The notes beneath the pieces are model-generated. The model had not been told where the DNA came from. It saw nothing but the letters and a program-made list of their open reading frames with translations, and made no database searches. A program made the translations under genes and the position numbers. This document shows positions 5,654 to 13,138 of a stretch of DNA of 64,000 bases, in pieces. Source of the DNA: Alphaproteobacteria bacterium CG11_big_fil_rev_8_21_14_0_20_39_49 (GTDB lineage: Bacteria; Pseudomonadota; Alphaproteobacteria; Rickettsiales; UBA6187); the NCBI GenBank assembly GCA_002787635.1, contig PCXK01000007.1, positions 506,872-570,871 on the forward strand, given 5' to 3'. Position 1 is the first letter of the stretch, and each line of letters begins with the position of its first letter.

Positions 5654-7747
5654 ATGTGGATAAAAAATGACGCGATAATAGCTAAGGACAAACCTCTTGA
5701 AACAGGTGGCGGTAGCTCTATTAAAGTAAATCCTGAAATTTTATCAGGTGGTTTAGGTGGCGATTCTACAAAAAGCGTACTATCTACTAAAACAACCGAG
5801 AGTAAGGCTGCTCCGGTGAAAACTGATGCATCTTCTTCAAAATTGAGTGGTGGAACAGGAGCCGGGAATATACCTAATGCCGCATCTTTGGATACGACTT
5901 TGGATACGGCTCAAGTTGGCGGTAAAGGAAGTGGTAAGGATGATGACACAAAAGTTGCTTCGGCTCCTTCCGTTAGTGATTCTGATGCCGATAGGCTTGC
6001 AAAATTACAGTCACAAAAAGCTATTGCTAAAGAAGAGGCGGATATTGAGAGTCTTTTGCTGAAAAAAGCAAATGCCAAGAAAGGGCAGGAGCAGTTGGAT
6101 AAGGCAGGAAAAGCGGATGCTACCGATGTTGCACAAAATCTGGGTAGTTCGGGAATTAATTTGGGGATTGGTGTTTCAGTCTTTATGTTGGCAGCTCTTA
6201 TTCCGCCACTGGGCATACCGCTTACCATTGCTGCTGCGGGATTTCTGGCTAAGGGAAGTTTTCAGGGTATTCAAGGTATTTCCGGAGTTGCCGAAGTTGT
6301 TGGTGATTCTATAGAAGGTGCTGCCAAATCAGCCGGTAAAACCGCCGAATCTTTGGGTAAGGCTGCCGGTTCAACGGGTAAGGCTGTGGGGCGGGGTGCT
6401 TCTGCCGTTGGAAGTGGTGTTTCAGGTGCTGCCAGAGCCACCGGTAGGGCTGCCGGTGCAACAAAAGATGCTGCCGGGAATGTGTATAATAGGGCAACCG
6501 GGAGAAATGCTCCTGATGACAGGGCAATTCGTGAGATAAGAAGCAGGGTTGATGGAGACGAAAGAGAAGGCGCGATAGAAGCAAGGGATTATTTAAAATC
6601 ATCGGAAAAATTGGCTAAGTCGAAAGAACTTAAGAATCTGACAAATCTATTAAACGGGAATGATAAGTTTTTTAAAAGTAATCCGATACCTGAAGATGTA
6701 AGAAAAAATCTGAAAGAAGAATTAAATAAGACATTAGAGCAAAACCCTGAAAGCGGACTTAAGGAATTTGCGGAAAAGTTTGAAAAGGAAGCAAAAAAAC
6801 CTAATAATAAAAGAACGAATAATTATTATCAAAAGGTGGCAGGAGCTGCAAGAAAGCTTGGTGATAGTGAAATATATAAAACTTACTCGAGTAAGAAACA
6901 AAAATTTGATAAAAGTGGAACTGCCGAAGATAAAGAAACTATACAAAATTATCAGAAAGCTGCACAGGAATATGGTAAGAATATCAAAGTAAAGTATAGA
7001 GAAGCAGGTTTGAACGGTGGAAGAGGTAATGAACAAGATGATAATAATTCTAAAGCGTCGACAAAAAACAAAGAAAGTAATAGCTATGATGACGTCATAA
7101 ACAATCCTAAAAAATTTGCAGAGATGTTTAGACAAAATCCTGCAGACTTTCGGAGATTTATTGAGACTGATCAATTTAACGCTGCTAATATTGTGAGCCA
7201 AACTACTCTGACTGATGAAGAGATTAGACAATCCGGTGTTTCAGAGGATGCATTCAATAAGTTTAAAGAGGCGAGAGGAGAAAAAGAAAAAGTCGATGAA
7301 GCTATTGAAAGAGGAGCTTCTCGTGGTGCTAGTGAACAAGGGGAAAAACAAGGGAAAAGCCCTAAGGAGGAGGCAAAGCAACAACAGCAGACTGATGTGG
7401 GGACGGCAAATAAAAACTCCAGTGAATTAAATTTTGAAGAAACTTTTGTTCAGAAAACTCCTCCAGAAGATTTTGAGGCGGTTAAAGAACAGAAGAAAAA
7501 GGAACAAAATGAATATGAAAATGACGATAATATATCGGATATTACCTCTAATTCTAAAAATACCGCTAATAAAGTAGCACGCGAGACAAGAGATATACCG
7601 GGAAAAGAAGCTTCACAAGCTGCGGCGAATGCTGCAAATAGCATAGAAAATGTGAAGCCTAGTGTAGGACAAGGGAACAAGGCAGGTAATACGCCTCCTT
7701 CTCAATCGGTTCAATCTCAATCTAGTGGGAATAGTCAGACTCGTTAG
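5654..7747 (+). CDS. 697-aa low-complexity membrane-span protein in tape-measure position
   Basis: Unrecognised. Residues 1-110 are Ser/Thr/Gly-rich; 115-150 are a charged coiled coil; about 168-205 form a strongly hydrophobic stretch (VFMLAALIPPLGIPLTIAAA). Residues about 220-275 are Ala/Gly-rich heptads (KTAESLG, KAAGSTG, KAVGRGA, SAVGSGV). Residues about 310-430 contain the domain shared with the preceding gene, and 430-697 are Lys/Glu/Asn/Gln-rich and probably disordered. Ribosome-binding site CTAGGAGAGCTTT. Tape-measure proteins are long, helical and carry hydrophobic spans, and this gene sits just where one belongs, but the disordered ends are not typical. Alternative: an injected or secreted cargo protein. 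The leftward frames here are artefacts of its composition. Confidence 0.65.
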   Translation: MWIKNDAIIAKDKPLETGGGSSIKVNPEILSGGLGGDSTKSVLSTKTTESKAAPVKTDASSSKLSGGTGAGNIPNAASLDTTLDTAQVGGKGSGKDDDTKVASAPSVSDSDADRLAKLQSQKAIAKEEADIESLLLKKANAKKGQEQLDKAGKADATDVAQNLGSSGINLGIGVSVFMLAALIPPLGIPLTIAAAGFLAKGSFQGIQGISGVAEVVGDSIEGAAKSAGKTAESLGKAAGSTGKAVGRGASAVGSGVSGAARATGRAAGATKDAAGNVYNRATGRNAPDDRAIREIRSRVDGDEREGAIEARDYLKSSEKLAKSKELKNLTNLLNGNDKFFKSNPIPEDVRKNLKEELNKTLEQNPESGLKEFAEKFEKEAKKPNNKRTNNYYQKVAGAARKLGDSEIYKTYSSKKQKFDKSGTAEDKETIQNYQKAAQEYGKNIKVKYREAGLNGGRGNEQDDNNSKASTKNKESNSYDDVINNPKKFAEMFRQNPADFRRFIETDQFNAANIVSQTTLTDEEIRQSGVSEDAFNKFKEARGEKEKVDEAIERGASRGASEQGEKQGKSPKEEAKQQQQTDVGTANKNSSELNFEETFVQKTPPEDFEAVKEQKKKEQNEYENDDNISDITSNSKNTANKVARETRDIPGKEASQAAANAANSIENVKPSVGQGNKAGNTPPSQSVQSQSSGNSQTR

Positions 7748-7873
7748 TTGAAATAAGTCGTCGCAGTCTAATTATCTAAACTTATGATTTTCTAAAAAAG
7801 TCGGTATTATCGGTGCAAAATCTCCCACATTATGGGGTTACATTGTTAATACGCTGCCGTGTTGACTATGAAG

Positions 7874-7909
7874 CGATTGCCACGTCGCCTTCGGCGACTC
7901 GCAATGACG
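7874..7909. repeat. GTCGCC hairpin element
   Basis: CGATTGCCAC, then the perfect stem GTCGCC-TTC-GGCGAC, then TCGCAATGACG. It is a short dispersed-palindrome type. It lies in the 570-base gap 7748-8319, which otherwise holds one R1 and one R2 repeat and no gene I can support. Confidence 0.5.
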
Positions 7910-7923
7910 CAGATTATAGAAAC

Positions 7924-8027
7924 CGTCATTCCTGCGAAAGCCGGAATCTAAGCATCACAAAGAAGTACGCACAAAGTGTGTGCATTATTTTTAAGCTTGG
8001 ATACTATGGTCAAGCCATAGTATGACG
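7924..8027 (+). repeat. R1 repeat, copy a (forward)
   Basis: About 104 bp, starting CGTCATTCC and ending ATAGTATGACG. It contains an inner hairpin around GCACAAAGTGTGTGC and a terminal hairpin ATACTATGG-TCAAG-CCATAGTAT. Copies b, c and d are at 20494, 22230 and 25198; copy b is nearly identical over its last 70 bp. All four copies lie within the virion locus. Confidence 0.8.
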
Positions 8028-8121
8028 AAATATCAGATGCAAAAACCAAGTTCGGCATTGCAAATTTATCTATTTCGAATAATACTTTAAATAAGTCGAT
8101 TAATATTGTATTATTGTTTAA

Positions 8122-8285
8122 GGAATGTCCCATTAATTGGTTTTTTATAATTTTTTATCAACCTGAACCATGTGCTGAACTTGATTCAGTATTGTTTCAG
8201 GTTCTCTTGTAAAAAATAAAAGATGCTGAAATAAATTCAGCATGACAACTATTTTTAATACAAAAACCAATTAATGGGACATTCC
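8122..8285. mobile_element. MITE-like element R2, copy a
   Basis: 164 bp with perfect 24-bp terminal inverted repeats beginning GGAATGTCCCATTAATTGG. The interior contains the palindrome GATGCTGAAATAAATTCAGC followed by ATGACAACT. No coding capacity. A second copy with diverged ends is at 12182-12323, so this is probably a non-autonomous transposable element whose transposase is not in the window. Confidence 0.75.
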
Positions 8286-8319
8286 GATTATTTATGTTAA
8301 TAATATTTTATATGAAAAC

Positions 8320-8808
8320 GTGACAGAGATATTAAAAACACCTTTTTCGCAATCTTATTATAAAAAAGACGGGTGGTTTGAGAGCATTGTAAGCCATTAT
8401 GGTGAAAAACAAGGCAGGTTGGCTGTTGAGGTAATGCAGCTACCGATATCTTTGCTTACAGAGTCAATGTATGATGTAGTGGAGATATACGGAGATTTTC
8501 CTGAAATCGTGTATAAAGCACTAGGACAAACAATTGATCCCCTATTTGAGCCTGAAGAATATCAAGAAAAAGTTTATAATGTATTATATGACGCAGGCAT
8601 AAAAGAAAATAGACCGCTATTAGTCAAATATGCTGACGGGCTGCTGAATATAAGGCTTTTGTTCCAAAAAGACCGCAGCTTTTATAATAACAAGTTTCCT
8701 GAAGAAATAATGGAAGTGGGCTACGAAGAATTTGCGGAAGTAATTAGCGACATTACCAAAATTCATGTTAATCAGTTTAGGAAAATAATAGCCGGCAGGA
8801 CTGAATAA
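8320..8808 (+). CDS. Unknown protein, paralogue of the 9403 product
   Basis: A 162-residue acidic, helical, soluble protein. It aligns end to end with the 170-residue product at 9403: both have a Trp-x-Glu-x-Ile-Val-x-His-Tyr motif near residue 20-30 (WFESIVSHY against WCENIVNHY), a matching LPISLLTESM/YPIEALTASF segment, a shared YGDFPE/YGNYPN turn, TIDPLFEPEEY against ATNPLFEPHEY, and a closing IHVNQF/IHANQI. I know no family. The start is GTG at 8320, directly after MITE R2a; no strong ribosome-binding site is seen, and the insertion may have altered the 5' end. Duplicated cargo of the virion locus; function unknown. Confidence 0.6.
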   Translation: MTEILKTPFSQSYYKKDGWFESIVSHYGEKQGRLAVEVMQLPISLLTESMYDVVEIYGDFPEIVYKALGQTIDPLFEPEEYQEKVYNVLYDAGIKENRPLLVKYADGLLNIRLLFQKDRSFYNNKFPEEIMEVGYEEFAEVISDITKIHVNQFRKIIAGRTE

Positions 8809-8810
8809 TT

Positions 8811-8931
8811 ATAGTGGAATCGATATTAAAAAAGTTAGGAAACTTTTTTAATATCGAAAAGTTTTCCTAAACTTTTCGAATTGGATTCCATGGTAAAAAA
8901 TTTCTCCTAAATTTTTTTCCATAGGATGACA
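8811..8931. repeat. R4 repeat, copy b (compound hairpins)
   Basis: Begins ATAGTGGAATCGATATT, has two nested stems (AAAAAGTTAGGAAACTTTTT and CGAAAAGTTTTCCTAAACTTTTCG), and ends with CCATAGGATGACA as in the copy at 3001-3060. Compound structure suggests insertion of one palindrome into another. Confidence 0.65.
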
Positions 8932-8979
8932 GCATTGTTGAGTAATTAATTTTCGATTTTAATAAAAAATTAAGGTTGT

Positions 8980-8995
8980 TTGTAATATAATGTTA
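8980..8995 (+). promoter_or_regulatory. Promoter-like motif shared with 5063-5078
   Basis: Identical 16-mer TTGTAATATAATGTTA with a TATAAT hexamer at 8986-8991, and TTAAG 10 bases upstream. It lies 35 bases before the 9026 gene, a normal promoter distance. The reuse of the same block ahead of two non-structural genes suggests common control. Confidence 0.45.
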
Positions 8996-9025
8996 CTCAT
9001 GATATAATAATCGGGGGAGAAAGAT

Positions 9026-9367
9026 ATGTCAGCATTAACCAAAGAAACGCCGGATAATATAATTGAAAAAAGCGGAAAAATTCGAGCTGAAGGTGCAGAT
9101 GCACGTGTGAAAAATCCTATACAATTCGGCGGTAAAGATGTTGCTATGTTACAGCAGCCAAGCCCCGACAGACCGATTAATGATAATAAAATGATAGAAC
9201 AAGATGTTATGAAGGCTAAAAGTTCAGAAAGGACAAATGTTGTCCAGTTTAAACCGAATATACAACAAACAATAACAGAGAATTTAAAGGGTGCAACACG
9301 AGAAGAAGGTCAGGACAAAAAAGGGATACAAAATAACACACCTGATGAACCGGATAGAACAAGATAA
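9026..9367 (+). CDS. Small disordered hypothetical protein
   Basis: A 113-residue hydrophilic protein with no predicted membrane segment or signal peptide. It is rich in Lys, Asp, Asn, Gln and Pro (for example PSPDRPINDNK, NNTPDEPDRTR) and is probably intrinsically disordered. I do not recognise it. It has a strong ribosome-binding site (GGGGGAGAAAGAT) and the promoter-like motif shared with the 5132 gene. It lies between the paralogues at 8320 and 9403, 35 bases before the latter, probably in one transcript with it. A small disordered partner of the paralogue family is a possible reading; no direct evidence. Confidence 0.5.
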   Translation: MSALTKETPDNIIEKSGKIRAEGADARVKNPIQFGGKDVAMLQQPSPDRPINDNKMIEQDVMKAKSSERTNVVQFKPNIQQTITENLKGATREEGQDKKGIQNNTPDEPDRTR

Positions 9368-9402
9368 AATTAGGGAAATATAAAACTAGGTAAGGAAAAT
9401 TA

Positions 9403-9915
9403 ATGAAAGAGTCTAATGAATGTATCATACCAATAGGATTCTACGACCAGCATAAATGGTGCGAGAATATTGTTAATCACTACAGTAACGCTGATTTTCC
9501 TAAGGAAACATTGCAGTATCCGATAGAGGCACTTACAGCAAGCTTTGCTAATATCATAAATGTTTACGGCAATTACCCCAATGATGTGAAGATACTTTTT
9601 TCTCAGGCAACTAATCCGCTATTCGAACCGCATGAATATGTAAAGCAGATTTATAGTGTTATAAAAGAGCAGGCTATGTCTAAAAAAGACCCATATATAG
9701 ATGCTGTCGCAGAAAGCCTTTATTATATAAGGATTCTTTTTGAACAGGATAAAGACTATATCATTATGCATTTTGAGGAAGAAATAGGAAAAATACATAA
9801 TTGTCAGGGGGAGCAATGTATAGATAAGTTCGCTAAATATTTGCATAAAATAGTGAAAATACATGCAAATCAGATCTGTAATATGGTCGGTGAATATTGC
9901 GTTGAAAGTGTGTAA
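9403..9915 (+). CDS. Unknown protein, paralogue of the 8320 product
   Basis: A 170-residue acidic helical protein sharing the motif series described at 8320 (W-x-E-x-I-V-x-HY, PLFEP-x-EY, YYIRILFEQD against LNIRLLFQKD). It differs by Cys residues (six) that the other copy lacks. The ATG is preceded by GGTAAGGAAAATTA. The following stem-loop terminator at 9942-9970 separates it from the DUF2460 tail gene, so the 9026-9403 pair behaves as a self-contained transcription unit inserted in the tail module. Function unknown. Confidence 0.6.
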   Translation: MKESNECIIPIGFYDQHKWCENIVNHYSNADFPKETLQYPIEALTASFANIINVYGNYPNDVKILFSQATNPLFEPHEYVKQIYSVIKEQAMSKKDPYIDAVAESLYYIRILFEQDKDYIIMHFEEEIGKIHNCQGEQCIDKFAKYLHKIVKIHANQICNMVGEYCVESV

Positions 9916-9941
9916 TCGGTAACAATTTGCAAATGACCTCT

Positions 9942-9970
9942 AAGCTGCCATATGGCAGCTTTTTTTATTT
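9942..9970 (+). terminator. Rho-independent terminator
   Basis: Perfect stem AAGCTGCCAT-ATGGCAGCTT (9942-9961) followed by a T-rich tract. It ends the 9026-9915 unit immediately before the DUF2460 gene, implying that the tail genes downstream have their own promoter or need read-through. Confidence 0.85.
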
Positions 9971-9986
9971 TTATAGGAGAGAAATT

Positions 9987-10589
9987 ATGTCGGGGTTTCA
10001 TGAAATACAATTCCCTTCGGATATATCATACGGTTCATCAGGAGGACCGGAGTTTTCAACTGATGTTATTATAACCCATAGCGGTTATGAGCAACGGAAT
10101 GTTAACTGGTCGGACGCAAGAGCCGTTTATAATGTAAGCCACGGTATCAAGACGCAAGGGCAGTTAGATAGCCTTATAGCGTTCTTTAGAGCAAGACAGG
10201 GAAGGGCGTATGGCTTCAGGTTCAAGGATTGGAGTGATTACAATATAACAGGGCAACAAATAGGTGTAGGTGATGATTCTACAACACAATTCCAACTGGT
10301 AAAACAATATATAAGTTCACCTGCGACAATAACAAGGAGCATTAAAAAGCCGGTTTCAGGTACTGTAAATATTTATATAGATGATGTTGAGCAGGTATCG
10401 GGTGTTAGTGTCGATAGCACTACGGGGATAGTAACTTTTACTACGCCCCCTACTCAAGATGAAGTAATTACAGCCGATTTTGAGTTTGATGTGCCTGTAA
10501 GGTTTGATACCGACCGCCTGTCAGCATCGCTGGATAGCTATGGGGTAAATAGCTGGAATAATATTCCCATTGTTGAAATCAGAATATGA
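9987..10589 (+). CDS. DUF2460 tail protein (GTA orfg12 type)
   Basis: A 200-residue DUF2460/TIGR02217 protein, the distal tail hub component encoded just before DUF2163 in GTA clusters. Family landmarks are GFHEIQFPSDISYGSSGGPEF at the N-terminus (shown in part), the RNVNWSDARAVYNVSHGIKT block, IAFFRARQGRAYGFRFKDW, and the C-terminal VRFDTDRLSASLDSYG. Start chosen at 9987, preceded by ATAGGAGAGAAATT; the in-frame extension to 9927 would read through the terminator stem. Fourteen bases separate it from the DUF2163 gene. Very confident. Confidence 0.93.
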   Translation: MSGFHEIQFPSDISYGSSGGPEFSTDVIITHSGYEQRNVNWSDARAVYNVSHGIKTQGQLDSLIAFFRARQGRAYGFRFKDWSDYNITGQQIGVGDDSTTQFQLVKQYISSPATITRSIKKPVSGTVNIYIDDVEQVSGVSVDSTTGIVTFTTPPTQDEVITADFEFDVPVRFDTDRLSASLDSYGVNSWNNIPIVEIRI

Positions 10590-10603
10590 TAAAGAGGTAA
10601 AAA

Positions 10604-11452
10604 ATGAAAATTATATCAAGTAATCTGGCTTCGCATCTTGCTTCGGAAGTAACAACACTGGCTACCTGCTGGAAGCTTAGCAGAAGAGACGGCACTATAA
10701 TGGGCTTTACAGACCATAATGAAAATATAATATATAATAGCGTGACATACCTTGCCTCAAGCGGCTTTACTCCTTCAGCGGTCGCAAATAATTCCGAACT
10801 TGCCGTAGATAATATGGATATCGAAGGGGTGATAGATAGCTTAGCAATAAAAGAAGAAGATATAAAAGCCGGATTATATGACTATGCACAAATAGAAGTT
10901 TTCATGATAAATTATAATGATTTAACTCAGGGAGGTATAAATCTTAGAACCGGCTGGCTAGGCGAAATGAAATTCAGTAAAAACAGATTCACAATAGAGG
11001 TTAGGGGGCTGATGCAAAGCTTAACGCAAGGAATCGGTGAGCTTTATTCGCCCTCTTGCCGTGCGGAGCTTGGTGACTTGCGTTGCGGGGTTAATTTAAA
11101 CGGTTATACCGTGACAGGTAGTGTAACATCAGTGACAAATAACCGGATATTTTCAGATTCAACAAGAAACGAAGATGATGCATATTTCGATTTTGGCAAA
11201 ATAACTTTTACAAGCGGTTTAAATAACGGTCTTTCAATGGAAGTCAAAAGATTTAGAGATAAAATAATAACCCTTGTCCTTCCACTACCTTATGTTTTGG
11301 CAGTAAGTGATGCTTATAGTTTAATAGCAGGATGCGATAAAAACTTAAACACATGCATCTCAAAGTTTAGCAATGCTGTTAATTTTAGAGGGGAACCCTA
11401 TGTACCCGGTATTGATAAAATGCTTGAGACTGCAGGTACAAAGAATAATTAA
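10604..11452 (+). CDS. DUF2163 tail protein (GTA orfg13 type)
   Basis: A 282-residue DUF2163/TIGR02218 protein with the C-terminal BR0599-type domain. Landmarks are ATCWKLSRRDGTIMGFTDHN, LRTGWLGEMKFSKNRFTIEV, the cysteine-bearing YSPSCRAELGDLRCGVNLNG, and the end CDKNLNTCISKFSNAVNFRG with PYVPGIDKML. The four conserved cysteines of the C-terminal region are present; in GTA structures this hub protein carries an iron-sulfur cluster. Co-transcribed with DUF2460. The peptidase gene, normally next, is displaced about 1.1 kb downstream by two small membrane-protein genes and a MITE. Confidence 0.93.
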   Translation: MKIISSNLASHLASEVTTLATCWKLSRRDGTIMGFTDHNENIIYNSVTYLASSGFTPSAVANNSELAVDNMDIEGVIDSLAIKEEDIKAGLYDYAQIEVFMINYNDLTQGGINLRTGWLGEMKFSKNRFTIEVRGLMQSLTQGIGELYSPSCRAELGDLRCGVNLNGYTVTGSVTSVTNNRIFSDSTRNEDDAYFDFGKITFTSGLNNGLSMEVKRFRDKIITLVLPLPYVLAVSDAYSLIAGCDKNLNTCISKFSNAVNFRGEPYVPGIDKMLETAGTKNN

Positions 11453-11528
11453 TAAAAAATAATTGCCTTTTTTTGTAACATATTATAAGTTGCAATTAAG
11501 AAGGATTGTTTTAAATTATTTAGGTTCT

Positions 11529-11720
11529 ATGTTTGTTTGGAGTGGCTTTTTTGCAGGTTTAGGTTCGGTGCTTTCTTTTGGCTTTGCTAAAAAATCATCT
11601 TATCCGCTGGTTTCTTCACAAAAAGTGACGGAAGATGACTGGAGAAGGGTGGCAAAGGATATAAGCCTTGCAATTAAAAATTATAAACCGGAAGAAAAAA
11701 ATGGCGATGGCGATGCGTAA
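11529..11720 (+). CDS. Small one-span membrane protein
   Basis: A 63-residue protein starting MFVWSGFFAGLGSVLSFGFA, a single hydrophobic span, followed by a charged tail (VTEDDWRRVAKDISLAIKN). The ATG at 11529 has TTAGGTTCT upstream; a TTG at 11463 in the same frame would add a hydrophobic basic segment and cannot be excluded. Its end overlaps the next gene (DUF2335-like) by 20 bases. The one-span topology and position suggest a lysis- or envelope-related accessory, but no family is recognised. Confidence 0.45.
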   Translation: MFVWSGFFAGLGSVLSFGFAKKSSYPLVSSQKVTEDDWRRVAKDISLAIKNYKPEEKNGDGDA

Positions 11721-12174
11721 AGTACATTCAGGCAGTTCTAAAAATAAAAATAGAAGAAATAATCGCCGTTATAATAACGGGAACGTTAGACCTGCTGCCA
11801 ATTCTAATGGTAATGTTGCTGTTCAATCGTCTATCCTTCCTTCCCCTACTATCTTGCAAGAATATGAATATGCAACTGAAGGTGCTGCCGACCGCATACT
11901 GGAAATGGCAGAAGTCGAACAGGACAGAAGGCATGACTGGGAAGAAGAATATCTGCGATTCTATAAAAAAAGCCTGCGAATAGGTCAGCTTTTCGGATTT
12001 GTTCTGTTACTTTCCGTAATCCTTTCATGTGTTTATCTGGCAACTAATGGTCATGAGCATGTTGCGGTTTATCTTGCGTTAATAACTTTCTTTTCGGTAG
12101 CACTATCTAGTTTGTTCGATTCTATAGGACGTAAGAAACATAGCAGACGTCCGTCACGTTCAAGGAAACAATAA
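11701..12174 (+). CDS. DUF2335-like membrane protein
   Basis: A 157-residue protein with a basic Asn/Arg-rich N-terminus, the conserved segment PSPTILQEYE then GAADRILEMAEVEQDRRHDW, two transmembrane helices (IGQLFGFVLLLSVILSCVYL and a second about VYLALITFFSVALSSL) and a basic C-terminal tail. This is the pattern of DUF2335 predicted membrane proteins, frequent in prophages and genomic islands, of unknown function. Three in-frame ATGs (11701, 11707, 11713) follow CCGGAAGAAAAA, so 11701 is preferred. It overlaps the preceding small membrane gene and is followed by MITE R2b. Confidence 0.65.
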   Translation: MAMAMRKVHSGSSKNKNRRNNRRYNNGNVRPAANSNGNVAVQSSILPSPTILQEYEYATEGAADRILEMAEVEQDRRHDWEEEYLRFYKKSLRIGQLFGFVLLLSVILSCVYLATNGHEHVAVYLALITFFSVALSSLFDSIGRKKHSRRPSRSRKQ

Positions 12175-12181
12175 TCTTTTT

Positions 12182-12323
12182 CGGAATGTTCTATTAATTG
12201 ATTTTTTATATTTTTTTGTCATTGGTGAACTTGTTTCAGGGTCTTTTTAAAATAAAGTGAGATGCTGAAATAAAATCAGCATGACAACTACTTTAGCACT
12301 AAAATCAATTAATAGGATATTCC
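12182..12323. mobile_element. MITE-like element R2, copy b
   Basis: 142 bp with 24-bp terminal inverted repeats CGGAATGTTCTATTAATTG... and its complement, carrying two mismatches. The interior has the same GATGCTGAAATAAAATCAGC palindrome and ATGACAACTA block as copy a. The rest of the 12175-12593 gap holds two further hairpins: AAAAACAC-TTT-GTGTTTTT at 12463-12481 and CTCTCCCTCAAGGGGAGAG at 12484-12502. No gene is supported there. Confidence 0.72.
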
Positions 12324-12593
12324 GATCTTTTTTTGAAAATATAGAAAACTCTGCAAAAGGTTGCAAAGTTCAAATTGGAGTTTTTTTATCTCCTCTCCCG
12401 TATATGTGGAAGGTGATGACACATGCATGTATAATAAACATTTGCGAGTTTTTACCCCTCACAAAAACACTTTGTGTTTTTAACTCTCCCTCAAGGGGAG
12501 AGTAGTTTTTTTAGTTAAAAGAACTTTTATTATGTCACTTTTCACCCACTTCTTATGGCGATGACGTTTATATTATTTATCTTTGAGGTAGTT

Positions 12594-13045
12594 ATGGTAA
12601 ACCGCAATGATATAGTCGTTGAGGCTAGAAGCTGGATAGGTACGCGTTTTCACCATCAGGGAAGGGTAAAAAAATCCGCTAATGATAAAGGGGGGTGGAT
12701 TGTATAGGTCTTATTCTTGGGGTTGCCGATACTGTCGGGATAACGCATAATGGAATCAGCTATTGTAATTATGACAAAAGGGAATATGCAAAAGTTCCCG
12801 ATAGTGACAGGTTGAAGCTATCATTTCAAAAATATTTAAAAGAAATAGATACGGCATATGTAAAATCCGGTGATATATTAATGTTTAAATTTGACAAGGA
12901 ACCTCAGCATGTTGGTTTTGTGGTAAAAGAAAAAAAATATATAAATCTGATACACTGCTATATGCAGGCAAGGGGAGTGGTGGAGCATAGGCTTGATGAA
13001 TACTGGAAAAACAGGATTGTTGCGGCATTTACTTTTTTAGATTGA
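12594..13045 (+). pseudogene. NlpC/P60 tail peptidase (GTA orfg14 type), frameshifted at a G-run
   Basis: Encodes the cell-wall peptidase of GTA tails in two frames. Frame one (12594-12707, good GAGGTAGTT ribosome-binding site) gives VEARSWIGTRFHHQGRVKKS and stops at TAG 12705. Frame two resumes at 12695 with VDCIGLILGV, the catalytic Cys motif, and continues through HVGFVV (catalytic His) to residue 116. The break is exactly at six G bases (12690-12695); one more G would restore a continuous 151-codon gene. It may be a true mutation, a slippage site or a base-call error. The active-site residues are otherwise intact, which argues for a recent or reversible event. Confidence 0.85.
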
Positions 13046-13138
13046 AAAACATAACAAAAACTTGACCGCAGGTTTAAAATATGATAAGCTGTAAAAAGTT
13101 CAGGTAGGAACTTTAGGAGATATAAAAGGTATTTAATT

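Noticed and set aside
6309-6602. 97-aa leftward frame over the heptad repeats
   Set aside because: His/Leu/Arg-rich antisense of the Ala/Gly repeats; no start context.
6734-7231. 165-aa leftward reading frame inside the 697-aa gene
   Set aside because: Phe/Ile/Ser-rich composition is what the antisense of a Lys/Glu/Asn-rich gene gives; no ribosome-binding site or family.
12281-12505. 74-aa open frame after the DUF2335-like gene
   Set aside because: Runs through the end of MITE R2b and two hairpins; no similarity and no start context.
13062-13090. Sigma-70 promoter for the 13139 lipoprotein
   Set aside because: TTGACC is present, but no -10-like hexamer stands at an acceptable spacing.
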